A stretch of 64,000 bases of DNA, taken from assembly GCF_001949145.1 (NCBI RefSeq), contig NW_019091355.1, positions 5,674,699-5,738,698 of the forward strand. The letters are read 5' to 3'. Source of the stretch: Acanthaster planci (lineage: Eukaryota > Echinodermata > Asteroidea > Valvatida > Acanthasteridae). Below are positions 36,214 through 46,945 of the stretch, one piece after another. The translations under genes were made by a program, and so were the position numbers. Position 1 is the stretch's first letter; the number at the start of each line of letters is the position of its first letter. Below the pieces are notes generated by a model, which was not told the origin of the DNA, searched no databases, and worked only from the letters and a program-made list of their open reading frames with translations.

Positions 36214-39200
36214 TTAAAATTCTGTCTTGGGGCGAGTCTCTATCCACTTGGCAATGTTCGGTCGTTCCATGACCCGGTTGCGGTGAGCAGCTAGCGCTGG
36301 GAAGTTGTCCATGCCCTTATCATTGCTTTTCAGGTACCAGTCACCAGCAATCAACATGCAGAAATCAGCCAAGGACATCTATGAAAGAGTAAACAGCATG
36401 TTAGGGGGAAACTTGCATGTTTTGCCAACTTTGTAGAGCTTTACTGGCACTGTTTTTGCCCCTCTTGTTTTTTTGGAGGGGGGGGAAGAGTGCTTCAACA
36501 AACCATGCTGATACCATTTAGTGAATCAATGGGTAAGGACTTAGTTGTACATGTATTATTTTGTCAGTCATGTCTGGTGTTAAAAGCTCAAATAACTGAA
36601 AAAGCCAAATGGCATTGCTGTTAACACTGAAGCAATTTCCGTTAAGGAATGTTCAATTTGAGACAAATGACGAAACTTTGTCCCCTGTTCCAGGGAAACC
36701 AGCAGAATACAGTAGGGACTTTGAACTCAACTAGGATGTGGGCCCAGGTGGGATTGGAACCTGGTTATTAGAGGTGGAAGGTACATGTACGTTGAGTGTA
36801 CCAGAGCATCAGTATGACTTTGCTGCTCCCATCAAGAAAACTTGGGAAATGAATTTTCCAAATATTGTCTGGATAAACAGGAAGACGATCAGCGAAACCA
36901 TTAGCTCAAATCAATTAAGCCTCAATGAAAATACAATAATCAAGGAAATGGTCACACTTTTTCCAAGTTGAGAGTTTCCTCATTTTGCAATAAATGTCAT
37001 CAATGGGCACACAGGCAGAGAAAAAAATGCACCTTGAGATTTTGCAAGGGGGGTCATTCCAAAACAGTATTGGCGGCAGTTTCGTATAAGAAAACCCAGG
37101 GCTTCTTGACAAGACGTACCTTGTTTCCGACAAAGTATTCCTGATCTCCAAGAAGCTTTCCAAGGCGCTTCAAACCAGCCGGCCCCTGGCCCTCTTCAGA
37201 GTAATATTCATCCTTTTTCTTGGCCTGAGAAAAAAAACACAGAGGAACGACAAGAAGATGAAGATCAAATCTGAAACCCTTTTATTTTTTACCACTAACG
37301 TTTAGCCTACGTTATTAATGCCACACAGACTGAATTGGTGGCTACAGAGAGGTAATGTACCTCATGTGCAGAGCTGTAGATCTTCAGTGTGTCAGTCACA
37401 AGTCAGTCCACAAGTCAACTCACGACTTATTTCCCAAGTCATTTCACAAGTCAGCGTGGAACTGGTGAGATGAACAATAACAAAGGAATGCCTTTGTCAC
37501 AGTTAATTTAAATAGCTTTAGAGTTGACTTGTGGCTGAATGACTTGTGGCAGACTTGTGGTGACTTGTGACAGACTTGTGGTGACTTGCAGTGACTTGTG
37601 ACTGACTTGTGGTGACTTGCAGTGACTTGTGACTGACTTGTGGTGACTTGTGACAGACTTGTGACTGACTTGCAGTGACTTGCACTGACTTGTGGTGACT
37701 TGCAGTGACTTGTGACTGACTTGTGGTGACTTGCAGTGACTTGTGACTGACTCGATTACAACTCTGCTCATGTGTCTCAAAATCTCCTATTGTCTCCCCC
37801 CCATCAGCATATTTACAACTTGCCAAAACATACATGTAGCTCAAAGTTAAACATTTTACTATACATGTACAAAAACTTGGAACCACCTCGATAATGGTAA
37901 AATGTGGTCAAACGCTGAATGAAATTACAAAAAAATTGAAAACAGGAAAACAACATTTGACTACAAGTGGAGGTAACTCTAACCTTGGTCAGTCTCATCC
38001 ATTATGCAGGAAACCACTGTGCCATATGCAAACCAATTCTTTGTAAATCAACTTTCGAGAAGCACCAAGTACTGAATACAGCCTGCACTCTACTGTGCTG
38101 GATCTTGCCAAATTCTCCAAAAACCTTTGAGTGGATTTGGGAAGATACAGGACAAGTTAGGGTTAAGACAGCAATTCAGAATTAATGTCTTTCATCTTGC
38201 CTTGAGTGCCTCGTCTGGTTCCACCAAGAACCGCCTCAGTCCCTGCAACAGGTCATCAATGGTTTCAGTCACAACATCAATGCATGCTGCCTCATAGTTT
38301 GTGGAGCCATAGAAATCTGCACAAGAAAATCAGTGCTCATGGTTGAACCAAGTTAACGAAAGGTGGAAAAAGAGGAGAAAGTGAACTGTCAATTTAGGCA
38401 CTAAACTGAGCCATCCCCTCCCAAAGCCTCCAAACAAAAATGTCAGATTTGAAGATGGCAAAGCCTGAGTAAGGCCAACACACAGACATGAAGTACTGTA
38501 CATGCTAACGCAAGGGTTACTGAAGGAAAGAACATGGTCTAGTACATGTATCAGCTGGTGCACATGGCCAGCCACTTGCGAGTTAAATTTCAATAAAATC
38601 TGGTACCCTGTGTTATCTGATTGCATAGATAGAAACGTAACAATTTGAATTCCCCAGACTAAAGACACTGTTGCTATACCTCGTGATCTGGGGCAAGCTT
38701 TTGCATAGCGACCACCATCTCTGGATTTGACTGGTTCCTTTGTGCCCTTCATATCCATTGAGAACAGTGTACTGTTGCAAGGCGTCTCTTATGTAACTAA
38801 GGAAAAGCTTGCCCCGAATCACGAGGTATAGCAACAGTGGCTTTAGTATGGAGAATTCCAATTGTTACGTTCACGTGAATTTAAAGAACTCGGTGTACCA
38901 GATTTTATTCAAATTTAACTCGCAAAAGGCTTATTTACTGGGGCAAAGTTTGATTGATTTTGAGGGAATGTGTACTGTTTTGCCAAGGAAACACCTACGT
39001 ACCAAACTCCCGAGCCAGGTAGCGGCTGAAGGCTTTACTCTGTGGGATACACAGATCATCCACCTGAAGCATTGGCAGCTGACCAAGAGGTGTAGCTACA
39101 AAATAAAACAATTAAAACTGTATAAGATTTGATACCAGGATTCCTGATGAGGCATACAAGGTTAATCAATGTTTACTCACCCGAACATCAAATCCCAATT

Positions 39201-40814
39201 AACAAATCATGCTTTAAATCCATCATTCCTACATTATGTCCATGTCATTGGCACATGTTTGTGCCACGGAAGCTGAGCCTCTGGTTAACAGTGGCCCTAC
39301 AGTGCAGGTACACATTGGAAATTGGTCACCAACAGTTGGCCCAGCCCAACTGCAGTGCAGTCAACAATAGTTGGGCCAGCCCAACTGCAGCATTACAGTT
39401 GGGACTGTCCCAATGTAGTTGGGGCATAACAATGATAAGAGTTGTATTCATTTCAAGCAACATCAAAGTACATGGAAGTAAATATCTTTTAAGCTGGAAT
39501 GTACTTTATTTCCTGGGCCTGAGAAGGATTCTTCTTGGCATTGCTACTGTGCCAAGTAGCATGCCTGAATAGGTTGATAAGTCAAACTGTATCCAAGCCA
39601 AAATTTGCCACCATGCACTACGAGTACTAATTTTAAAAGTCATAACATTCCTTCTGTGTGACTGATGATGAAACACAGAAAGAGTTCCATAAACAAGATA
39701 TTGCCCCCCGCGTAGGGGGAGGCACATGCCCCCCCCATTCCTGGTGACCCCCCAGGTGCCCCCCACTGAAACAAAAATGGATGAATGGCTACTGAATAAG
39801 ACTAACAAAACTTTGCCCCCATTTAACCACACCACTGAAAGTTTGTGCCCCCTTTGTGCCCCCTACTAGTAAAATCCTAGCTACGCCACGGCCTGTAAGA
39901 CAGGTCATGCTAGTATTTTTAATTATTTTTAAGTAAAAGATTCAATTTTTTCCCTAGACCAACCAACTTGGACATTTTAGGGCGTTATCACTTTCTGATG
40001 GCTAATGTGCCACTTTAGGGGAAAATTAATGATATAGAACGCTTACTGATTTGCCAGTCACGCCAGCAGAACAAAAATATTCTTTGCTTTTTATGAGAGC
40101 TGCATTTTCCAGAACGCTACCTTGAAGCTAACACTATAGGAAGCCCTGGGATCTAGCCTGTCTACGCAGATTGGGGAGGGGGGAAGAAGTGGACTGGTGC
40201 CAGTGGTAGGTGGAAGTCTAGGCCTTCTTGGGGTTTAAGTGATATTGTTTTAAATTCTGCATCTATGGCAGCAATAACATGTTCCTGGGGTATGATCACT
40301 TCTGATTTCTTTTTCCCTACAGTCAGGACAGTGATCTGTTAGCCATTTGAAAGCACTAGGAATGTCCCGAGATGTAAAAAGCGGTGAAAACATTGAGGTA
40401 GCCTACGCACTTAGAAAATGCTTAGAATTTTTCAGACCAGTCTCGTGGTCATAGGGTTCATGCATGTAGGGTATCAAACGGTGTCAAGGCTACTTGTACT
40501 TGTAGACCCTACATGGAATTCGTTCCCGCAAATCTCCCCACCACGGCCACGCACATGCATCATCCAAGAGGAGTGCTTGCTGGAGGCACAATTCTACACA
40601 ACGAGTTGGCCTGTTGGTGGGTTATTATGCAATTACCCCCTACATAATGACTGGCACGTGGATAAAGATGCAAAACCTCACTTTGTTTTAAATCCGCCCA
40701 CTCATCTCGTTCAATGCGAACGTCTTCATACTCGACTCCTTTCTCTGCGAACATCAGCCGCGCCAATTCGGCCAAACCTCTCGCATTGAAGTATGTCAGT
40801 TTGTACGTCGGCAT
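36214..40814 (-). CDS. Sigma-class glutathione S-transferase D (HPGDS-like, Leu14 variant), 5 exons
   Basis: Cytosolic sigma-class GST, first of the array in transcription order. Coding exons: 40682-40814, 39003-39095, 38201-38316, 37120-37224, 36214-36378. Phases are 1,1,0,0 and the frame is 203 residues. It begins MPTYKLTYFNARGLAE, with Tyr8 but Leu at position 14. Trp39 is in DEWA. TPLGQLPMLQVDD has Asp in place of the usual VDG glycine, and PQSKAF keeps Gln-Ser. The C-domain starts FYGSTNYEAACIDVVTETIDD, contains GDQEYFVGNK and ends TRPKTEF. Intron 3 has a GC donor (AAG/GCAAGA) at exactly the position where the other three copies have GT. An in-frame ATG at 40905-40907 would add 31 residues; the MPTYK start matches the family. 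The introns contain a hAT-like element and a foldback repeat. Confidence 0.93.
37369..37766. mobile_element. hAT-like non-autonomous element with perfect 8-bp target duplication
   Basis: A 398-bp element bounded by direct repeats CTCATGTG at 37361-37368 and 37767-37774. Its ends are CAGAGCTGTAG and CTACAACTCTG, imperfect inverted repeats that continue inward (GTCAGTCACAAGTC on the left; GACTTGTGACTGAC on the right). The 8-bp duplication and CAG...CTG ends fit the hAT superfamily. There is no transposase frame. Most of the right half is a tandem array. It sits in intron 4 of GST-D (between exons 4 and 3). Confidence 0.8.
37533..37752. repeat. Tandem array of TGACTTGTGG/TGACTTGCAG units inside the element
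   Basis: About 20 copies of a 10-11-base unit (GTGACTTGTGG, GTGACTTGCAG, CTGACTTGTGG) are arranged in higher-order blocks of three. On the minus strand this yields low-complexity frames rich in Ser, His, Lys and Gln that are not genes. The unit derives from the inner terminal repeat of the host element. Confidence 0.85.
38199..38200 (-). other. Non-canonical GC splice donor of GST-D exon 3
   Basis: Minus-strand sequence ...CTCAAG/GCAAGATG. The exon must end at AAG to keep frame with exon 4 (AKKKDE...) and to match the other three copies. The neighbouring bases fit the strict consensus of GC-AG introns (AG/GCAAG). Confidence 0.8.
38574..38927. repeat. Large foldback repeat in GST-D intron 2
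   Basis: Arms 38574-38702 and 38802-38927 are inverted copies. Shared blocks include TGCGAGTTAAATTT, AATAAAATCTGGTAC, AACGTAACAATT, CTGTTGCTATACCTCGTGAT and GGGGCAAGCTTTT. The spacer is about 100 bp. Long open frames of opposite strand over this region are mirror images and not genes. Confidence 0.8.
39327..39425. repeat. Clustered AGTTGGGCCAGCCCAACTGCAG repeats
   Basis: Four diverged copies of a short, partly self-complementary motif (CAGTTGG, AGCCCAACTGCAG, TAGTTGGGCCAGCCCAACT, ACAGTTGGGACTG). The motif contains an 18-bp near-palindrome. It lies in GST-D intron 1. Confidence 0.5.
39695..39889. repeat. C-rich DNA-transposon remnant ending CCTAGCTACGCCAC
   Basis: C-rich runs (GCCCCCC repeated) end in AAATCCTAGCTACGCCAC, the inverted form of the GTGGCGTAGCTAGG end common in short DNA transposons. 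It lies in GST-D intron 1. The left end is uncertain. Confidence 0.4.
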
Positions 40815-41071
40815 ACTTTCAGTTTCAGCCGACCCTTTCGCAGACAATGAAACGGAATCACTCAGCGGTCCCGGAACTTCGTTCAAAAAGAAAGCACAAA
40901 CCGTCAAAAGTTCCCGACGATTTCCAACAACGCTCAGCGTACACGACAGGGCCGGTATTACAACTTGTACAAACTACATGTATCGATACGTATGTACTAC
41001 GTGCAGGTCGTGCTAGTGTCCGAAACGGTTTTTTTTTTCAGAGCTACGGCTACGTCTACAGTCATCCAGCG

Positions 41072-41079
41072 TATATATA
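41072..41079 (-). promoter_or_regulatory. Candidate TATA box of GST-D
   Basis: TATATATA in GTATATATAC, about 258 bp upstream of the GST-D start codon. The position is close to that of the GST-B candidate. Call based only on motif and distance. Confidence 0.25.
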
Positions 41080-41158
41080 CACGTACAGTACTTGTGAAGG
41101 GCGAGGACCTTGGCCTGAATGTAGCACACTTAATTTGGATGCGACTTCACACCTCTTG

Positions 41159-41262
41159 CTGCACAATGTACATGTACAATGTACATGTAGATGTATGCAT
41201 GCACATTGCACTGTATACGCCATACCACATGTACGTGTACATGTACATGTATGTAGTACGTA
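41159..41262. repeat. ACATGTAC palindrome-rich tract
   Basis: Repeated GTACATGTACA / ACATGTACATGTA words, many of them self-complementary, lie between two short unrelated stretches. The same word recurs singly near 54021, 57118, 59240 and 63427, so it is a genome-wide simple motif and not a local gene signal. Confidence 0.5.
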
Positions 41263-43040
41263 CGCATAGTGCACGTTCGTCAAGTGGTTACCAGTTGAGC
41301 GAAGGGCACCCAATTAAAAATCTAGAGATGTTTCCAGTCTGACGAACACTCATTACCTTTGGTGTTAACGTTAGAAGGGCGGATAACTAGCACCGTCACA
41401 GGCTGCGGAACGATTTTCAAAGTGTGAAGGGGCCCGTTGTGAGTTGAGACCACCATGCATCAACCATTATTCATATGCCGGTTCATTTAGCCCCGCCCCA
41501 GTCGAAAGAGTGGGTGAAAGGCCCTTCCACCCCCTCTGCCACAAGTATGCGAGAGTTTCACCTCATCTTGTCCACGGAGCCTACAAAGCCTACAGAGATC
41601 TATCGAAAAAAAATTAAGGGTCTCCGAAAATAGGCCTGCACCAAACAACAGGTTGCCCCTGAGTCAACGCACTTTTTGCTCTCCTTCCTCTCAGACATCA
41701 GCTTCACTACCCTGAAATGCTGCATGTAGTGACATTTTGGCAAGGTCGGATACATAGTGTTGACATTTCTTCTCCTGCGGTTAAGAAAACTTGGGGGGGG
41801 GACTCCTTTATCTCCAACTACCGTAACGATAACTCCGAGCAGTATTTCTCAGCCACGATTTCCTGGACAGTTCCTGTTCATCAGTTGTGCCAAAATAATC
41901 CACACTGACCCCAAAATGCCTCTGAAGCTGTCTTCAAGAGAGGCATGGATTGTACAGACGTCATGGACCAGGAAGTCCCGGTATATGCCCCGCTTGCGCG
42001 TGAACACATTCCTTTATTCTCCTACAGTTAGGAAGGGGAGTGGAAGATGCTTCCTTTTTCTTCCAGGATGATGATTCCTCCGATCATCTCTCGGACCATC
42101 CCTCTTCATTTGCCACAGATAATTCTGACCACATTGTGAAGTGGTTTCAAAAAAGGGGAAACGTGATTTTGAAGTATGGTGTTTGAAGTAGTATGCTAAG
42201 GTTTTCGGTTAAGTGCGGGAGGGGATATTCAATTTAAGGTCGTAAAAGGCTCAGAAATTAACCCATTTATGCCCACCCCGCCCTCCGGAAAACATGACCC
42301 CTTGAAAAAAAAATAGGTTGTGGCTAGCTGGACTCGCCCTTTAAAGCCCTCATGCTCGGTGGCGTTTTCCGAAAGGTGTCATTTTACAATTATGGTCAAC
42401 GGGGGATAGAAGTCAGTAGAGAATGACATGCAGAAACCACACAGGGAGCAGCTTCAAAGCTGCGGCGCCCATCGGTAATGTTCGACACTCGATAGTGCCA
42501 TGGTCTCATTTTCCCCTCTGCATGCAATGAGCTTCGGTTTAGAAGTTGAATTAACTCAGCTCATGCATCATCAATGACAAACACACAGCAAACGGGCGTC
42601 AAGCACTGAATCTCCGGGGGAAATGTGCTAATTTATTTCTTCAATAACACTTCTGTGTTAAATAATTTAGCCATTACCAAAGTAGCGACGCTACTACAGA
42701 TAAACATATCTACTTTGCATTGATCAACTTTAAATATTAAACATGTAGTTTTGACATGAACAATTATCAGGGAAGATTTTTTTTGGGGGGGGCAGCTACA
42801 TCCACATTTTTTGTCACAGATGTATATAATAGGCTGTGTAACAAAATTATCTGCTGGGCCGGCAGCAGCACTCTCGTAAAATATCAATTGGTCACTCATT
42901 TGTCACGTGCCCTGGGCAAGATAATAAACTCAAGACGAAGGGAGGCTTGAGCAGACGACCGCCTTTTTACCACAATTACACAAACCAGTCATCAGTCAAC
43001 ATGCCGATTGACAAGCTAGGAGGATAAGTTCTTGCATTCT

Positions 43041-43091
43041 TAACCCTAACAGTCCTCAATCCGGTTGGAGGACTGAGGACTGTTAGGGTTA
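43041..43091. repeat. 22-bp stem-loop, TAACCCTAACAGTCCTCA
   Basis: TAACCCTAACAGTCCTCAATCC is followed after a short loop by its inverted copy with one mismatch. The outer bases CCCTAA/TTAGGG match one unit of the animal telomere repeat, but there is only one unit. The stem is compact enough to act as a terminator-like or small foldback structure. Confidence 0.7.
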
Positions 43092-43607
43092 CGGAATGGC
43101 TGCATAAGTAGATATCACTTTTCTCCAGGGAACTTTTTTTTCATTACGTGCTTGGAAAACCAGAATTCTAAAATTCATTCTATTTCTAACGCTGACTGGC
43201 GAAGGATGATTTATTGGCCCTAATCCACCACATTGAGCGCCAGAAGATTCTGTTTTTTTCTTGAAATAAAAACAGCTATTTTCCTGACACGAGTCATTAT
43301 GAGGGGTTCCCAACAAAACCGGGAAATTTTTCTCAAATCAAGCACAAAAATCTTGTTGAATTATTTCATTATCATGGGTGTCGACTGCTTCTCAAAGGTG
43401 GGGGGTTAAAAAATGACCAGCCCACCTCTGAGCCTGAGTGGCAGAATCAAGTAAAAGGTCTGCGCAAAGAACTTTTAAACGCACTTTTGATGCATCTTCA
43501 TACACTTCTACACTGTTTAAAATCTATTTGAATCCTTTGGGGTTCAAGGTGGGAAAAAATGCACTTTTGTCAACATTTAAATTCGTTGATGCTTCTATGG
43601 ACAAATG

Positions 43608-43925
43608 AGGATGCCGTTGTTGTGATACCAATCAAGGAGGAAACTGTTCAGTTCCTGTGTTTTTCTGTTCAGACTGTGCACCCCAAATTTGCTAAATAAA
43701 AAAAAGAAATTCTACGAGAGAGGGTTGTTGGTTAGCTTGCTGCAATAAGCTTACACAACAATAACCCACCAAAGAAAAGAATATGTTCACATTCTAGTTG
43801 TTTTCATTGCGTTGGGTTGTTGGGTTGTTTGTTTTTGCACAGATCATTGCAACAGAGAGGTTTTCTCCCTGGGATGACATCACAGTTCTACTCATGAATA
43901 TGGAAGTCTGCATCATAGCAAAAAA
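43608..43925. repeat. Diverged direct repeat, copy 1
   Basis: It shares two ordered blocks with 45235-45505: GTTGTTGTGAT-like sequence near 43615, and TGGGATGACATCACAGTTCTACTCATGAATATGGAA-like sequence near 43870-43905 (given here as a description; first words TGACATCACAG, last ATGAATATGGAA). No reading frame is conserved. Confidence 0.5.
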
Positions 43926-45234
43926 ACCAAACAGGTCCTATACATGTGACTCCTATTAAGCAGTACCGGGTAAAACAATAGTTGAAAATATGGTTCATTG
44001 AAACACAAAAGATATACATGTATTCTCAAGAACTGTAGTAAAATAACTGCATTGCAAGAACTCATTAAAAGAGGAGGGAGCATGCTCCCATTTCTACTAA
44101 TCAACGTCCACACTTCCCAAAGTCAGGGGCAAATTGGAGCGATAACCATAACTTGACCACAAATTAACTGCCAAAAATGTCAAAGTATTTTTTAAAAATC
44201 TCATTGTCCAATTTTTCCATTGGCTGCAACTCTTGCAGCATTCCTGCTCAATGACATGTGGTAGAGTATTTGTTTTTACTTCCCCTCTGACAAATTAAAT
44301 CGGCTACTGTGAATCGGCAGTACCACTGGTCGCCCCAGGGCCAGGTTCCCAATGGTTGACTGGATAGTCAAAACCATCCATCATCTGGGTGCTGTTGGTC
44401 AAACAACAGTTAACTAAGGTCCTGGCTCAAACTTTCCTTCAGATTGTCAAGTTAAAACTTGTAGCCAACAAAGTATACAACCAAACCTCAACACTTCCAT
44501 TTATCCCATGATTACTTTCTTTCACTTACATTGTACTGGCCATAATCACATCATACAGAAAAAAAACCGAAATCAGTAATTAAATACTTCACAATAAAAT
44601 ATTTCTAAACAAAATTGTGCACTGTGCGGCGATCAAACAATGTTATCCTGTCAACATTCAATGTGTAATTGACTATCTAATACATTAACTATTAGTTTTA
44701 AATAAAGATCAACCTTTTTAAAGCCTCTAAAGGTACACTAGGTTCAGCCTAGCTTGACATTTTCATTGAACTCATACCAAATAACATTTTGGGTTTGTTG
44801 TTTTCTTTTCCAGTTGATTTCCAGTCTGAATTGGTTTTGATAATGTACAGAGAAAATCACCTAAATGTTTGTCCTGAGGTTTGACTAATGAATTTGATAC
44901 TGTCAAAGAAACACAAACCGCAAAGAATATAGTGGCATTCAAGTTATGTTTCAGTAATACCCGGCTGACCCTCTGCAACCCCTCATGTTGTTACTTTACT
45001 TCCTCCTGAAATGAACCAAAAATACTGATATAAAAGGTGGGTAGATCTGTCTTATTTCTGTGTAAGACCAGCATTAAAGTACAGCTGCAATGAAGTTTTC
45101 TTCCAAACAATTTTTCTGCAACTTTGGAATCTTCTTCAATGCATGAAAACTCTTTGACATTACTATCTGGTTTAATGTAATGAAAGTGAACTTTCTAAAA
45201 TGTTTAAAATTATCCAAGCTTTTCTGGACAACCA

Positions 45235-45505
45235 AGGACGCTGTTGCTGTGATGTCATCCAAGGTTTTGCTGTTCAAATTGTGAACCCAGAATTTACTTC
45301 CTGAAAACATTTCTGAGAATTAATGCCTGCATATTGCTAGGCATGTAAATAACAATGAATCAGCAGAGAAAAGAAACGTTAAGTATAACAAAATCTACAA
45401 AAATGCATTTTGTGTGTGTATATACCGATTATGCCATTGAGGCTTTCTTCCTGAGATGACATCACAGTTTTGCTCATGAATATGGAAATACTTATTAGCG
45501 TAAAA
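45235..45505. repeat. Diverged direct repeat, copy 2
   Basis: Partner of 43608-43925 in the same orientation, about 1.6 kb away. It carries GCTGTTGCTGTGATG near 45240 and GATGACATCACAG followed by CTCATGAATATGGAA near 45453-45487. Either a local duplication or two copies of one interspersed repeat. Confidence 0.5.
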
Positions 45506-46759
45506 CCGAAAAAGCAATAAAATACCCTTTGAAATAGTGAAACAAAAGTTAAGATGAGGTTAACTGAGACCTTGAAGGTTTGTATTAAACAAGTTGATTA
45601 CAGCTACCCTTGGGTATTTCATCTACATGGAATTTAATATGTGAACTAGAGAATCTTGTCTTTTTTTTCTCTTCCAGGTTGGATTACCAGAAATATTCAT
45701 TGACAAAATGCCTTGTTATTCCAGACGTATCTCGATAATGTGCACCAAAGAATACACATACATGTATTTGGAATACACCAACAAATCTAAGTGAATAGAG
45801 TGGATGTAGTACTACGATTAGTAATCACCAACAGTCAGTTATAAGTTTATACAGTCAACATGATTTGAAATATTTAATACAGCGACTCTGCAATGATAAC
45901 ATCCGACAGGTTCTTGTTACTGCCAAAAATTTTATCTGGCCAAAATCAAGAGTGGATCCTGAACCAAATTTTCAGGGGGGGGGCAAAATTTGTTGAGGGT
46001 CCCAAATTTGGGGAATTCTTTATGTAACTTTTTATGGTCTTCCCGAGGATTGAGGATTACATTTTGATGGCTTTGACATTTTACAGTGTACGTGCTTTTA
46101 GAAGGACTGGAAAAGGAAATAGACCAACAAATCCCTTTTCTCCATTTTTTCCCCAAACTGTGAGGACAGGAATTCCTTTGGCCCCTGTTAGCCTATCTCC
46201 CTCCCCAGATCTGCCCTTGACCCAAATCTGATGGACTTTATGTGCTCCTAATAATTGTCTCAATAATGTTTATGACTGAGACCTCCAAGCTCTTTCTTCC
46301 AGGAAGCTCTCTGAATCGACCCAAAGTCCAAACAGTGGACTTGTACATTATCTGAAGACAACTAGGATAACCAAGCTCGCAGAAAGTAACAGTGACTGGG
46401 CTGTGCATGTCCATGTTCCACCAGAATATTGCAACATTGGACCAGAGAAATGTTAGGGACGTTAGAGTGAGACAATGTTGTACATGCAGCACCAGAAACA
46501 ATTCAGTCCTTTTGAGAGCCAACCCAAAGAATTCAAACATGGGTCGCTCAGTACTGAGCTTTATCGCAGCAAACAGGAGCTATAAGAGAAGTAAAACCAC
46601 TATAATGCATTTAATATCATAAAAAATTAAAAGAAAACCAATATTTGTCGGAAAACTTTCAAGAATTGGAATGTGCTGAATGTGTTATAAATCGCACAAA
46701 ATCATTGAACATTATCTTTTTCAAGATGTATTTATATATAACATTGAACATTACATAAC

Positions 46760-46945
46760 CAGTGTTGTAGATGAGTCCCTTCAAGTCCACCACAGACCGT
46801 CCAGTCTCAAGCTATGTCACAGTCTATTCAAATGAACTGCAACAAAAGCATTCCTTTGTTACTCTTCACCCTGCTCTTGTGTGAGGAGTCAGGACTTGTG
46901 ACCAAACTTACGAAGGGACTTGTGATGGACTCGACTACAATACTG
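46760..46945. mobile_element. Short hAT-like TIR element (same family as 37369)
   Basis: A 186-bp element with ends CAGTGTTGTAGATGAGTCC and GGACTCGACTACAATACTG, inverted copies with two mismatches. It has no reading frame. The flanks TACATAAC and CATATGAC agree at only 5 of 8 positions, so a target duplication is doubtful. Confidence 0.65.

Noticed and set aside
35834-36217. Frames on both strands across the palindromic element
   Set aside because: Symmetric by-products of the MITE; no family similarity.
37508-37886. Ser/His/Lys/Gln-rich frames of 90 and 122 codons on the minus strand
   Set aside because: Product of the tandem TGACTTGTGG array within the hAT-like element.
38330-39132. Frames of 142 and 107 codons with similar words on opposite strands
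   Set aside because: Mirror images created by the foldback repeat at 38574-38927.
40714-41342. Overlapping plus-strand frames of 100, 158 and 125 codons
   Set aside because: They overlap GST-D exon 1 on the opposite strand and run into ACATGTAC-rich simple sequence; no domain.
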